Notes under the pieces: generated by a model
The model's input: only the letters and a program-made list of their open reading frames with translations
The model's database searches: none
Told to the model about the DNA's origin: nothing
Part shown: positions 1 to 6,653 of the stretch, piece after piece
How positions within the stretch are numbered: the first letter of the stretch is position 1
Layout: each line of letters starts with the position of its first letter
From: JAQSWP01 sp050185515
GTDB taxonomy: Bacteria > Pseudomonadota > Alphaproteobacteria > Reyranellales > JAQSWP01
Direction of reading: 5' to 3'
Assembly (NCBI GenBank): GCA_050185515.1
Contig: JBFWZG010000076.1
Coordinates: forward strand, 1-16,248
Length of the DNA stretch: 16,248 nucleotides
Position numbers and translations under genes: made by a program

Positions 1-1
1 C

Positions 2-304
2 AGCGTCACCGAGCGAACGCGCGAGATCGGCATTCGCATGGCGACCGGCGCGCGCACCACGAACATCATGCTGCAGTTCAACACCGAGGCGCTGGTGGTC
101 TGCGCCCTGGGCGGCGGGCTGGGCGTGCTGATCGGCCTGCTGGCGGCCTGGCTGTTCGACACCTTCGGCCAGCCGGTGCTGTTCTCGCCCGGCCCGGTGA
201 TCCTGGCCTTCTTCTGCGCCTTCGCGACGGGCCTGATCTTCGGCTTCCTGCCGGCGCGCAAGGCGGCGCGGCTAGATCCGGTCGCAGCGCTGGCGGCGGA
301 CTGA
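2..304 (+). CDS. MacB/FtsX-type ABC transporter permease, C-terminal part
   Basis: The open frame runs in from the left edge and ends in TGA at 302-304. It begins with SVTERTREIGIRMATGA, the conserved stretch just before the last transmembrane helices of MacB-like permeases (FtsX domain). Two hydrophobic helices follow (around LVVCALGGGLGVLIGLLAAW and VILAFFCAFATGLIFGFL), then the typical closing PARKAARLDPVAALAAD. The protein would sit in the inner membrane as the permease, perhaps fused to its ATPase, of a MacAB-type exporter of drugs, peptides or siderophores; the substrate cannot be read from this tail. The NodT-family outer-membrane gene starts three bases after the stop, so the two are almost certainly co-transcribed as parts of one tripartite pump. 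Only about 100 residues are visible. The start, the ATPase domain and the expected macA adaptor are outside the window. Confidence 0.9.
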   Translation, partial: SVTERTREIGIRMATGARTTNIMLQFNTEALVVCALGGGLGVLIGLLAAWLFDTFGQPVLFSPGPVILAFFCAFATGLIFGFLPARKAARLDPVAALAAD

Positions 305-307
305 GCC

Positions 308-1714
308 ATGATCTTGAAACCGATCGCCATCGGCCTGACTTCCGCCTTGCTCGCGGGCTGCAGTATGGTGCCGGACTACGCCGAGCCGACCACGGCGACG
401 CCGGAGCGTTTCCAGTATGCCGCCGCCGATGCCGCCGCCGTCTGGCCCGACGCCGACTGGTGGCAAGGCTTTGGCAGCGCTGAGCTTTCCGGACTGATCG
501 GGCAGGCGCAGCGCTCCAGCCCCGACTTGCAGGCGGGCATTGCGCGGATCGAGCAGGCGGAGGCGCAATCGCGGTCGGCGGCGTCGTTTCTCTATCCGTC
601 GCTGTCGGCCGGCGGCACGCGCACCCGCTCGACCACGAACCCGGGCGGGCAGGGAACGATCGTCAACACCTCCTATCGCGGCGACGTGCAGGCGGCCTAC
701 GAGGTTGATCTGTTTGGCAGAAACCGCGCCGACGCGGCCGCCGGCCGGACCAGGCTGGAGGCAACGCAATACGACTACGAGGCGCTGGCGCTGACGCTGA
801 ATGCCGAGATCGCGGCGACCTACTTCCAACTGCTGGCGCTGCGCGACCGGGTTCGGCTGACCGAGCAGCAGCTGGGCAATGCCGAGGGCGTGCTTAACCT
901 GTTGCTGCAACAGGAAAGAATCGGCGTGCTGTCGGATCTCGAACTGGCGCAGCAGCGCAACGCCATCGCCTCGCAGCGCGCCTCGTTGCAGGGCACGCGC
1001 CAGGCCGAGCGCGAGACGCTGAACGCGCTGGCGGTGCTGGTCGGTCGCCTGCCGCAGGGCTTCGGGTTGCGGACGCAGTCGCTGGACGAGCTGCAAGTGC
1101 CTGAGGTCATTGCCGGAATGCCATCGGAGCTGCTGCAGCGGCGGCCGGACATCCGCCGCGCCGAGGCGGATCTGCGGGCGGCGAATTTCGACGTCGGCGC
1201 CGCCCGCGCCGCGCGTTTTCCTTCGATCCAGCTCACCGCGTCTGCCGGGGTGGTCAGCGCGACGCTCTCCAACCTGTTGAGTCCGGGAAGTTTTCTGACC
1301 TCGATCGTGGCCGGGCTGACGGCCCCGATCTTCGAGGGCGGCAGGCTCGAGGCGCAGGAGGATGTGGCCCGGGCGCGCTACCGCGAACTCATTGCAAACT
1401 ATAGCAAATCCGTGCTCGATGCTTTCCGCGACACCGAGAACGCGCTGAGCGGCGCCGACCTCTACAACCGGCAATACCGGCTGACGGTCGAGGCGCTGGA
1501 GCAGGCCAACCGCGCCTACCAGCTGGCCGAGACGAGATATCGGGTGGGAGCCGTTGATTTTATTACGGTTCTGGACGCGCAACGAGCGGTGTTCCAGGCC
1601 AGCGATGCGGTGGCGCAGGCCAATCTGGCGCGGCTGTCGGCGCTGGTCGACCTCTACGCCGCGTTGGGTGGTGGCTGGAACGGAACATTAAGAACGGCTG
1701 CTAATACCAATTAA
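308..1714 (+). CDS. NodT/OprM-family outer-membrane efflux lipoprotein
   Basis: A 468-residue outer-membrane channel subunit of a tripartite efflux system. The N-terminus is a lipoprotein signal peptide: MILK, a short hydrophobic stretch, then lipobox LLAGC with Cys18 as the acylation site. Two OEP repeats follow, roughly residues 65-265 and 275-455, rich in Ala/Gln/Glu heptads as expected for the periplasmic alpha-barrel. Family signatures include YEVDLFGRNRADAAAG, the inter-repeat segment LLQRRPDIRRAEADLRAANFDVGAARAARFPS (key residues RRPDI and AARFP), and near the end YRVGAVDFITVLDAQR. Length is normal for the family. Start ATG 308 lies three bases after the permease stop, which argues for translational coupling and a shared operon. 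It ends in TAA at 1712-1714, directly abutting the stop codon of the convergent lysR gene, with no terminator hairpin visible between them. The substrate is unknown. Confidence 0.93.
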   Translation: MILKPIAIGLTSALLAGCSMVPDYAEPTTATPERFQYAAADAAAVWPDADWWQGFGSAELSGLIGQAQRSSPDLQAGIARIEQAEAQSRSAASFLYPSLSAGGTRTRSTTNPGGQGTIVNTSYRGDVQAAYEVDLFGRNRADAAAGRTRLEATQYDYEALALTLNAEIAATYFQLLALRDRVRLTEQQLGNAEGVLNLLLQQERIGVLSDLELAQQRNAIASQRASLQGTRQAERETLNALAVLVGRLPQGFGLRTQSLDELQVPEVIAGMPSELLQRRPDIRRAEADLRAANFDVGAARAARFPSIQLTASAGVVSATLSNLLSPGSFLTSIVAGLTAPIFEGGRLEAQEDVARARYRELIANYSKSVLDAFRDTENALSGADLYNRQYRLTVEALEQANRAYQLAETRYRVGAVDFITVLDAQRAVFQASDAVAQANLARLSALVDLYAALGGGWNGTLRTAANTN

Positions 1715-2584
1715 TCAAATATTTTTGAACAGCTCAACGGCGGTCATGAAGGCCCGCACCGGGCCGAGCCGCAGATTGTCCTGCAGGCAAACGGCGAACT
1801 CGGAAACCTCAATGCCTTCGTCGGCGATGGCGATCGGGTGGAACCGCCGGTCGGTGCCGAATTCGCTTTGCAAAACAACGCCCAAGCCGAAGCCGGCGGC
1901 GACGGCCTCGCGGACGCCTTCGCGGGTCTGAACGTCGGAGAGGGCGGCGGGGGTGGCGCCGCAGGCGGCCAGGGCGTTTTCGAACACTTCGCGGGTCACC
2001 GAGCCGCGTTCACGCACGACCAGATCCTGCCCGTCAAGTTCCTGTAATCGAACGCGTTTCTTGCGCGACCAGGGATGGCCGACGGGGACGAAGAGGATCA
2101 GCCGATCGCGGCGGATCTCGACCGAATGCAGCCGCGGATCGGAAACCGGCTTCGCCATCACGCCAATATCTGCGTTGAAATCAACGACTTGCTGCAGAAC
2201 GTCGGCCGAGTTGCCGATCCGCAGCGAGAACCGCAGGCCGTCGTACTCGCGGCGCAGGGCGGCGAGCGCGGGCATGACGTGGTACGCGCTGTCGGCTGCG
2301 ATACGTAAATGACCTTTTATCAAGGCTTTGGCACCTGAAAGCAGAGAGATTGCTTCATCTTCAGCCGCGAACATCCTGCTTGTAATGGCATAAAGGCTCT
2401 GACCCATCTCCGTGAGCTGGATCGACCGCGGCCGCCGTTCGAACAGGCGAACCCGGTATTCTTCCTCTAACTGCCTGACTTGACTGGATATTGTCGGCTG
2501 GCTGACCATCAATGCCTGGGCGGCGGCGGAAAAGCCGCCTTCCTGGGCGACGAGGTGGAAGGCGCGCAGCTGGGAGGGCGTCAT
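1715..2584 (-). CDS. LysR-family regulator, likely of the phosphonate operon
   Basis: A 289-residue LysR-type transcriptional regulator. The N-terminal winged helix-turn-helix covers about residues 1-60 (MTPSQLRAFHLVAQEGGFSA, then AAQALMVSQPTISSQVRQLE and LFERRPRSIQLTEMG). The effector-binding domain runs from about residue 90 to the end. ATG at 2584 is chosen because the family begins exactly at MTPSQLRAFHLVA. The frame stays open further upstream to 3001, but that part is antisense to phnW and crosses the promoter region. The gene diverges from phnW with a 133-base gap carrying a perfect TATAG-N7-CTATA dyad 13 bases upstream of this start. This is the usual arrangement for a LysR regulator that represses itself and activates the divergent operon with a pathway intermediate as co-inducer. 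AEP or phosphonoacetaldehyde is a reasonable guess; the ligand cannot be read from sequence. Confidence 0.93.
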   Translation of the reverse strand: MTPSQLRAFHLVAQEGGFSAAAQALMVSQPTISSQVRQLEEEYRVRLFERRPRSIQLTEMGQSLYAITSRMFAAEDEAISLLSGAKALIKGHLRIAADSAYHVMPALAALRREYDGLRFSLRIGNSADVLQQVVDFNADIGVMAKPVSDPRLHSVEIRRDRLILFVPVGHPWSRKKRVRLQELDGQDLVVRERGSVTREVFENALAACGATPAALSDVQTREGVREAVAAGFGLGVVLQSEFGTDRRFHPIAIADEGIEVSEFAVCLQDNLRLGPVRAFMTAVELFKNI

Positions 2585-2597
2585 GGGCCGGCTTTCA

Positions 2598-2614
2598 TAT
2601 AGACGTAACCTATA
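2598..2614. promoter_or_regulatory. LysR-type operator candidate TATAG-N7-CTATA
   Basis: A perfect 5+5 inverted repeat, TATAG ACGTAAC CTATA, lies in the divergent lysR-phnW gap. It contains the T-N11-A core typical of LysR binding sites (compare ATAC-N7-GTAT of BenM/CatR-type sites). It is 13 bases upstream of the lysR ATG and 103 bases upstream of the phnW GTG, so binding could both block lysR and activate phnW. An AT-rich stretch on the phnW side (2621-2648) probably holds the phnW promoter, but no convincing -35/-10 pair was found. Assignment to this LysR protein is inference from position. Confidence 0.65.
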
Positions 2615-2652
2615 CGGGCTATTGTTATTATGTATTGGAATTATGTCTAGCG

Positions 2653-2701
2653 GGGGTCGAGAGTGGTGCCCGCGACCCCGTGGAATGGGTCGCCAGACCC
2701 C
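2653..2701 (+). promoter_or_regulatory. phnW leader with four alternating GGGTC/GACCC segments
   Basis: Four complementary segments lie between the AT-rich promoter zone and the phnW start: GGGGTCG (2653-2659), CGACCCC (2673-2679), GGGTCG (2687-2692) and GACCC(C) (2696-2701). Segments 1 and 2 can form a 7-bp stem with a 13-base loop, and segments 3 and 4 a 5-bp GC-rich stem with a 4-base loop. Alternatively, segments 2 and 3 can pair over 6 bp with an 8-base loop. The last segment ends 16 bases before the GTG start, just upstream of the AAAGG Shine-Dalgarno sequence (2705-2709). No poly-U run follows, so this is not a classical terminator. A role in RNA-level control is inference; it could also be part of a protein-binding region. 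Confidence 0.4.
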
Positions 2702-2717
2702 TTGAAAGGCATCAGAC

Positions 2718-3866
2718 GTGACCGAGCGCAACGCTGCTTCCGAGACCGGCGATCCCCTCCTGCTGACCCCCGGCCCGCTGACCACGTCGCGGGCGGTGAA
2801 ACAGGTCATGGTCCATGACTGGGGCTCGCGCGACGCGACCTTCCTGCGAATCAATCGCGAAGTGCTGGAACAGATCACGGCCCTGGCCGGCGGCATCGGC
2901 AGCCACGTCACCGTGCCGATGCAGGGCAGCGGCACCTTCGCCGTCGAGGCGATGCTGACCACCTTCATACCGCGCAATGGCAAGGTGGCGCTGCTGGTCA
3001 ATGGCGCCTACGGGCAGCGCGCCAGGAAGATCTGCGACATCGCCCAACGGGCCGCGATCGTGCTCGAGACGCCGGAGGACACGCCGCCCGACCTGGCGGC
3101 GCTGGACCGGACGCTGGCCGGCGACAAGGCGATCAGCCATGTCTTCGCCGTCCATTGCGAGACCACCAGCGGCATCCTCAACCCGATCGCCGAGATCGCC
3201 GCCATCGTGGCGCGGCACGGTCGCCGGCTGCTGATCGATTCGATGAGCGCCTTCGGGGCGCTGGCGATCGACGCCCGGACCGTGCGCTTCGATGCGCTGG
3301 CCGCCTCGTCGAACAAGTGCCTGGAAGGCGTGCCCGGCATGGGCTTCGTGGTGTGCCGCAAGGAGGCGCTGGCGGAGACCAAGGGCAACGCCACGACGTT
3401 GACGCTGGACCTGCAGGACCAGCAGGCCAATTTCGAGAAGACCGGCCAGTGGCGCTTCACGCCGCCGATCCATGTCATCGTCTCGCTGCACAAGGCGATC
3501 GAGGAGCATGCGGCGGAGGGCGGCGTCGCCGGCCGCGGCGGGCGCTATGCCGAGAACTGCCGCATCCTGATCGACGGCATGCGGGCGCTGGGCTTCCGCA
3601 CTTTGCTGCCCGACGCTCTGCAGGCGCCGATCATCGTCACCTTCCACATGCCGTCCGACCCGAAATTCGTGTTCCAGGATTTCTACGATCGGCTCAAGGA
3701 TCGCGGCTACGTGATCTATCCCGGCAAGCTGACGGTGGCCGATTCGTTCCGCATCGGCTGCATCGGCCGGCTCAACGCCGAGCATATGCGCGGCGCGGTG
3801 GCGACGGTGCGGGAGATCCTGGCCGAGATGGGCGTCAGCCGCACCGCGCCGGCGCAGGCCGCATAA
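2718..3866 (+). CDS. phnW: 2-aminoethylphosphonate:pyruvate transaminase
   Basis: A 382-residue PLP-dependent class V aminotransferase. It transfers the amino group of 2-aminoethylphosphonate to pyruvate, giving phosphonoacetaldehyde and alanine in the cytoplasm. Diagnostic parts are the N-terminal LLLTPGPLTTS, the PLP-binding Asp174 in LLIDSMSAFGALAID, and the Schiff-base Lys200 in ASSNKCLEGVPGMGFV, which matches the PhnW family (SSNKC.EGVPG). The C-terminal domain closes with DRLKDRGYVIYPGKLTVADSFRIGCIG (key residues YPGKL and FRIGCIG). Length is close to the usual 360-370, with a short Ala-rich tail. The start is GTG 2718, preceded by AAAGG at a spacing of 8 bases; the protein begins a few residues before the conserved block, as expected. 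phnA follows after 21 bases, making it the first gene of the operon. Identification is firm because the other two pathway genes are adjacent. Confidence 0.96.
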   Translation: MTERNAASETGDPLLLTPGPLTTSRAVKQVMVHDWGSRDATFLRINREVLEQITALAGGIGSHVTVPMQGSGTFAVEAMLTTFIPRNGKVALLVNGAYGQRARKICDIAQRAAIVLETPEDTPPDLAALDRTLAGDKAISHVFAVHCETTSGILNPIAEIAAIVARHGRRLLIDSMSAFGALAIDARTVRFDALAASSNKCLEGVPGMGFVVCRKEALAETKGNATTLTLDLQDQQANFEKTGQWRFTPPIHVIVSLHKAIEEHAAEGGVAGRGGRYAENCRILIDGMRALGFRTLLPDALQAPIIVTFHMPSDPKFVFQDFYDRLKDRGYVIYPGKLTVADSFRIGCIGRLNAEHMRGAVATVREILAEMGVSRTAPAQAA

Positions 3867-3887
3867 GAAGCATCCAGGAGTTCGCGT

Positions 3888-5144
3888 ATGGACAGCAACC
3901 TGACCACCGGCATCGACATCGTCGTCAACGGCCGCCGCTACCGCACCCGCAAGGAGCCGGTGGTGGTGGTGTGCATCGATGGCAGCGAGCCGGGCTATAT
4001 CGAGGCGGCGGTGGCGGCAGGCAAGGCGCCGTTCCTCAAGAAGGTCCTGGCGCAGGGCGCCAGTCTGCTGGCCGACGCCGTGGTGCCGACCTTCACCAAC
4101 CCGAACAACCTGTCCATCGTCACCGGCCAGCCGCCCAAGGTCCACGGCATTTGCGGCAATTATTTCTACGACCGCGAGTCGGACAGCGAAGTGATGATGA
4201 ACGACGCCAGGTTCCTGCGCGTCGGCACGATCTTCGAGGCGTTCCAGAAGCAGGGCGCGACGGTGGCCGTGATTACCGCCAAGGACAAGCTGCGCGGCCT
4301 GCTGGGCAACGGGCTGAAACTGGCGCCGGGCCAGGCCTGCAGCTTCTCGTCGGAGAAGTCGGACAAGGCCAGCAAGGCCGAGAACGGCATCGACGGCGTC
4401 AACGATCTGGTCGGCATGGGCGTGCCGGACGTCTACAGCGCGGGGCTCAGCGAGTTCGTGTTCGCCGCCGGCGTCAAGCTGATGCAGCGCGACCGGCCCG
4501 ACCTGATGTATCTCTCCACCACCGACTACATCCAGCACAAGCATGCGCCAGGCACGCCGGTCGCCAACGAATTCTACGAGATGATGGACAAGTACCTGGC
4601 GCAGCTCGACGCGATGGGCTGCGTCATCGTGCTGACGGCCGACCACGGCATGAACGCCAAGCACGATTCCAGCGGCCGGCCGGACGTCATCTATCTGCAG
4701 GACGTGCTGGACGGCATGCTGGGGGCGGGCAAGGCGCGGGTCATCCTGCCGATCACCGACCCCTACGTCGTGCATCACGGCGCGCTGGGCTCCTTCGCCA
4801 CCGCCTATCTGCCGGCGGGGGCCAACCGGGACGAGGTGCTGGAGAAGCTCAAGGCCATGCAAGGCGTCGAGCAGGCGCTGACGCGCGAGGCGGCCTGCGC
4901 CCAGTTCGAGTTGCCGGAGGATCGCGTCGGCGACATCGTCGTGGTGTCGACGAAGCACAAGGTGCTGGGCACCTCGGCATCGCGGCACGATCTGTCCGGC
5001 CTGACCGAACCCTTGCGTTCGCATGGCGGGGTCTCGGAACAGAAGGTGCCGCTGCTGTGCAACCGGCCTCTGGCCGACGATCGCCATGGCGACCGCTGGC
5101 GCAATTTCGACGCCTTCGATCTGGCCTTCAATCACGTGCGCTAG
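3888..5144 (+). CDS. phnA: Phosphonoacetate hydrolase
   Basis: A 418-residue zinc-dependent C-P hydrolase of the alkaline phosphatase superfamily, cleaving phosphonoacetate to acetate and phosphate. All seven active-site residues I recall for Sinorhizobium meliloti PhnA are present with a constant offset of +2: Asp31 (VCIDGSEPGY), nucleophile Thr70 (VVPTFTNPNN), Asp213 and His217 (STTDYIQHKH), Asp252-His253 (LTADHGMNAKH) and His379 (RSHGGVSEQ). There is no signal peptide, so it is cytoplasmic, which fits a pathway intermediate as substrate. Start ATG 3888 has a good AGGAG at 3876-3880. It sits between phnW and phnY, the order expected for the PhnW-PhnY-PhnA route. This is the hydrolase named phnA in the C-P hydrolase literature, not the unrelated E. 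coli phnA/yjdM zinc-ribbon protein. Confidence 0.96.
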   Translation: MDSNLTTGIDIVVNGRRYRTRKEPVVVVCIDGSEPGYIEAAVAAGKAPFLKKVLAQGASLLADAVVPTFTNPNNLSIVTGQPPKVHGICGNYFYDRESDSEVMMNDARFLRVGTIFEAFQKQGATVAVITAKDKLRGLLGNGLKLAPGQACSFSSEKSDKASKAENGIDGVNDLVGMGVPDVYSAGLSEFVFAAGVKLMQRDRPDLMYLSTTDYIQHKHAPGTPVANEFYEMMDKYLAQLDAMGCVIVLTADHGMNAKHDSSGRPDVIYLQDVLDGMLGAGKARVILPITDPYVVHHGALGSFATAYLPAGANRDEVLEKLKAMQGVEQALTREAACAQFELPEDRVGDIVVVSTKHKVLGTSASRHDLSGLTEPLRSHGGVSEQKVPLLCNRPLADDRHGDRWRNFDAFDLAFNHVR

Positions 5145-5168
5145 GCACGTCCGTTCAGGAGACAAGAG

Positions 5169-6638
5169 ATGACCGCCCAGCTGCGCGCCGTCGACGCCAA
5201 GTCCGCGCCCCGTCACGAGAGCATGCGCATTGCCGGCCGCAAGATCGATGCCGCCGACGTGATCGAGGTGCTCAATCCGTTCGACAACTCGGTGGTCGGC
5301 ACGGTGCCGAAGGGCACGCGGGAACATGCGGCGCAGGCCTTCGAGATCGCGGCGAAATACAGGCCGAAGCTGACCCGCTACGAGCGGCAGAAGATCCTGA
5401 TGGCGACGGGCGAGATCCTGGCGTCGCGCCGCGAGGAGATCGCCAAGCTGATCACCGCCGAATCGGGCCTGTCGCTGAAGGATTCGACCTACGAGGTGGG
5501 TCGCGCCTACGACGTGTTCACCCTGTCGGGCCAGATGGCGATCCGCGACGACAGCGAGATCTTCTCCTGCGACATCACCCCGCACGGCAAGCAGCGGCGC
5601 ATCTACACCATGCGCCAGCCGCTGCTGGGCGTGATCTCGGCCATCACCCCGTTCAACCATCCGCTCAACATGGTGGCGCACAAGATCGCGCCTTCCATCG
5701 CCACCAATAATCGCATGGTGCTGAAGCCGACCGAGCTGACGCCGCTGACGGCGCTGCTGCTGGCCGACGTGCTGTACGAGGCCGGCCTGCCGCCGGAAAT
5801 GCTGTCGGTGGTGACTGGCCTGCCGGGCGATTTCGGCGACGAGATGATCGTCAACCCGAACATCGACCTGATCACCTTCACCGGCTCCGTGCCGGTCGGC
5901 AAGTACATCGCCTCCAAGGCGGGCTATCGCAGGGTCGTGCTGGAGCTGGGCGGCAACGATCCGCTGATCGTCATGGAGGACGCCGATCTGGAGAAGGCGG
6001 CGGAGCTGGCGGTGGCGGGCGCCACCAAGAATTCCGGCCAGCGCTGCACGGCGGTCAAGCGCATCCTGGTGGTCGACCCCATCGCCGACGAGTTCGCGAA
6101 GCTGGTGACGGCCAAGGCGAAGAAGCTGAAATGCGGCGATCCGATGGACCCCGACACCGATGTCGGCACGGTCATCAACGAGAAATCGGCGACGATGTTC
6201 CAGCGCCGCGTCGAGGACGCGGTGAGCAAGGGCGCGCAACTGCTGCACGGCAACGACCGCAAGGGGGCGCTGTTTCCGCCCACCGTGGTCGACAAGGTGC
6301 CGTACGATTGCGAGCTGGTGCGCGAGGAGACCTTCGGCCCGGCGATTCCGATGATCCGCTGCAGGAAAATCGACGACGTGATCCGGGTGTCGAACTCGAC
6401 GGCGTTCGGCCTGTCCTCGGGCGTCTGCACCAACAATCTCGAGTACATCACCCGCTTCATCAACGAGCTCGACGTCGGCACGGTCAACGTCTGGGAAGTG
6501 CCGGGCTATCGGATCGAGATGTCGCCGTTCGGCGGCATCAAGGATTCGGGGCTGGGCTACAAGGAAGGCGTGATCGAGGCGATGAAGAGCTTCACCAACG
6601 TGAAGACCTATTCGCTGCCTTTCCCGGGCGGTCTCTAA
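5169..6638 (+). CDS. phnY: Phosphonoacetaldehyde dehydrogenase
   Basis: A 489-residue NAD(P)-dependent aldehyde dehydrogenase oxidising phosphonoacetaldehyde to phosphonoacetate. General ALDH features are all present: the cofactor and oxyanion segment AITPFNHPLNMVAHK, the Rossmann signature FTGSVPVGKYIA, general base Glu259 in VVLELGGNDP, and catalytic Cys293 in KNSGQRCTAVKR. The Glu-Cys spacing of 34 matches classical ALDHs. The C-terminal block EETFGPAIPMIRC and the closing SPFGGIKDSGLGYKEG are also typical. The substrate is assigned from the adjacent phnW and phnA and from the absence of phnX (phosphonatase) here. This gives the PhnW-PhnY-PhnA route, which ends in acetate rather than acetaldehyde. 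Start ATG 5169 has AGGAGA at 5157-5162. The next gene begins 15 bases after the stop, so all four genes read as one operon. Confidence 0.94.
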   Translation: MTAQLRAVDAKSAPRHESMRIAGRKIDAADVIEVLNPFDNSVVGTVPKGTREHAAQAFEIAAKYRPKLTRYERQKILMATGEILASRREEIAKLITAESGLSLKDSTYEVGRAYDVFTLSGQMAIRDDSEIFSCDITPHGKQRRIYTMRQPLLGVISAITPFNHPLNMVAHKIAPSIATNNRMVLKPTELTPLTALLLADVLYEAGLPPEMLSVVTGLPGDFGDEMIVNPNIDLITFTGSVPVGKYIASKAGYRRVVLELGGNDPLIVMEDADLEKAAELAVAGATKNSGQRCTAVKRILVVDPIADEFAKLVTAKAKKLKCGDPMDPDTDVGTVINEKSATMFQRRVEDAVSKGAQLLHGNDRKGALFPPTVVDKVPYDCELVREETFGPAIPMIRCRKIDDVIRVSNSTAFGLSSGVCTNNLEYITRFINELDVGTVNVWEVPGYRIEMSPFGGIKDSGLGYKEGVIEAMKSFTNVKTYSLPFPGGL

Positions 6639-6653
6639 GCCGTACAAGCGACG

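Noticed and set aside
2585..3001. Longer start for the lysR gene
   Set aside because: The extension would be antisense to phnW and cover the divergent promoter region; the LysR helix-turn-helix begins exactly at ATG 2584.
2712..6647. Minus-strand open frame of 1311 codons across phnW, phnA and phnY
   Set aside because: It is antisense to three genes with intact active sites, its translation is Arg/His/Gln-rich low-complexity typical of high-GC shadow frames, and no domain is recognisable.
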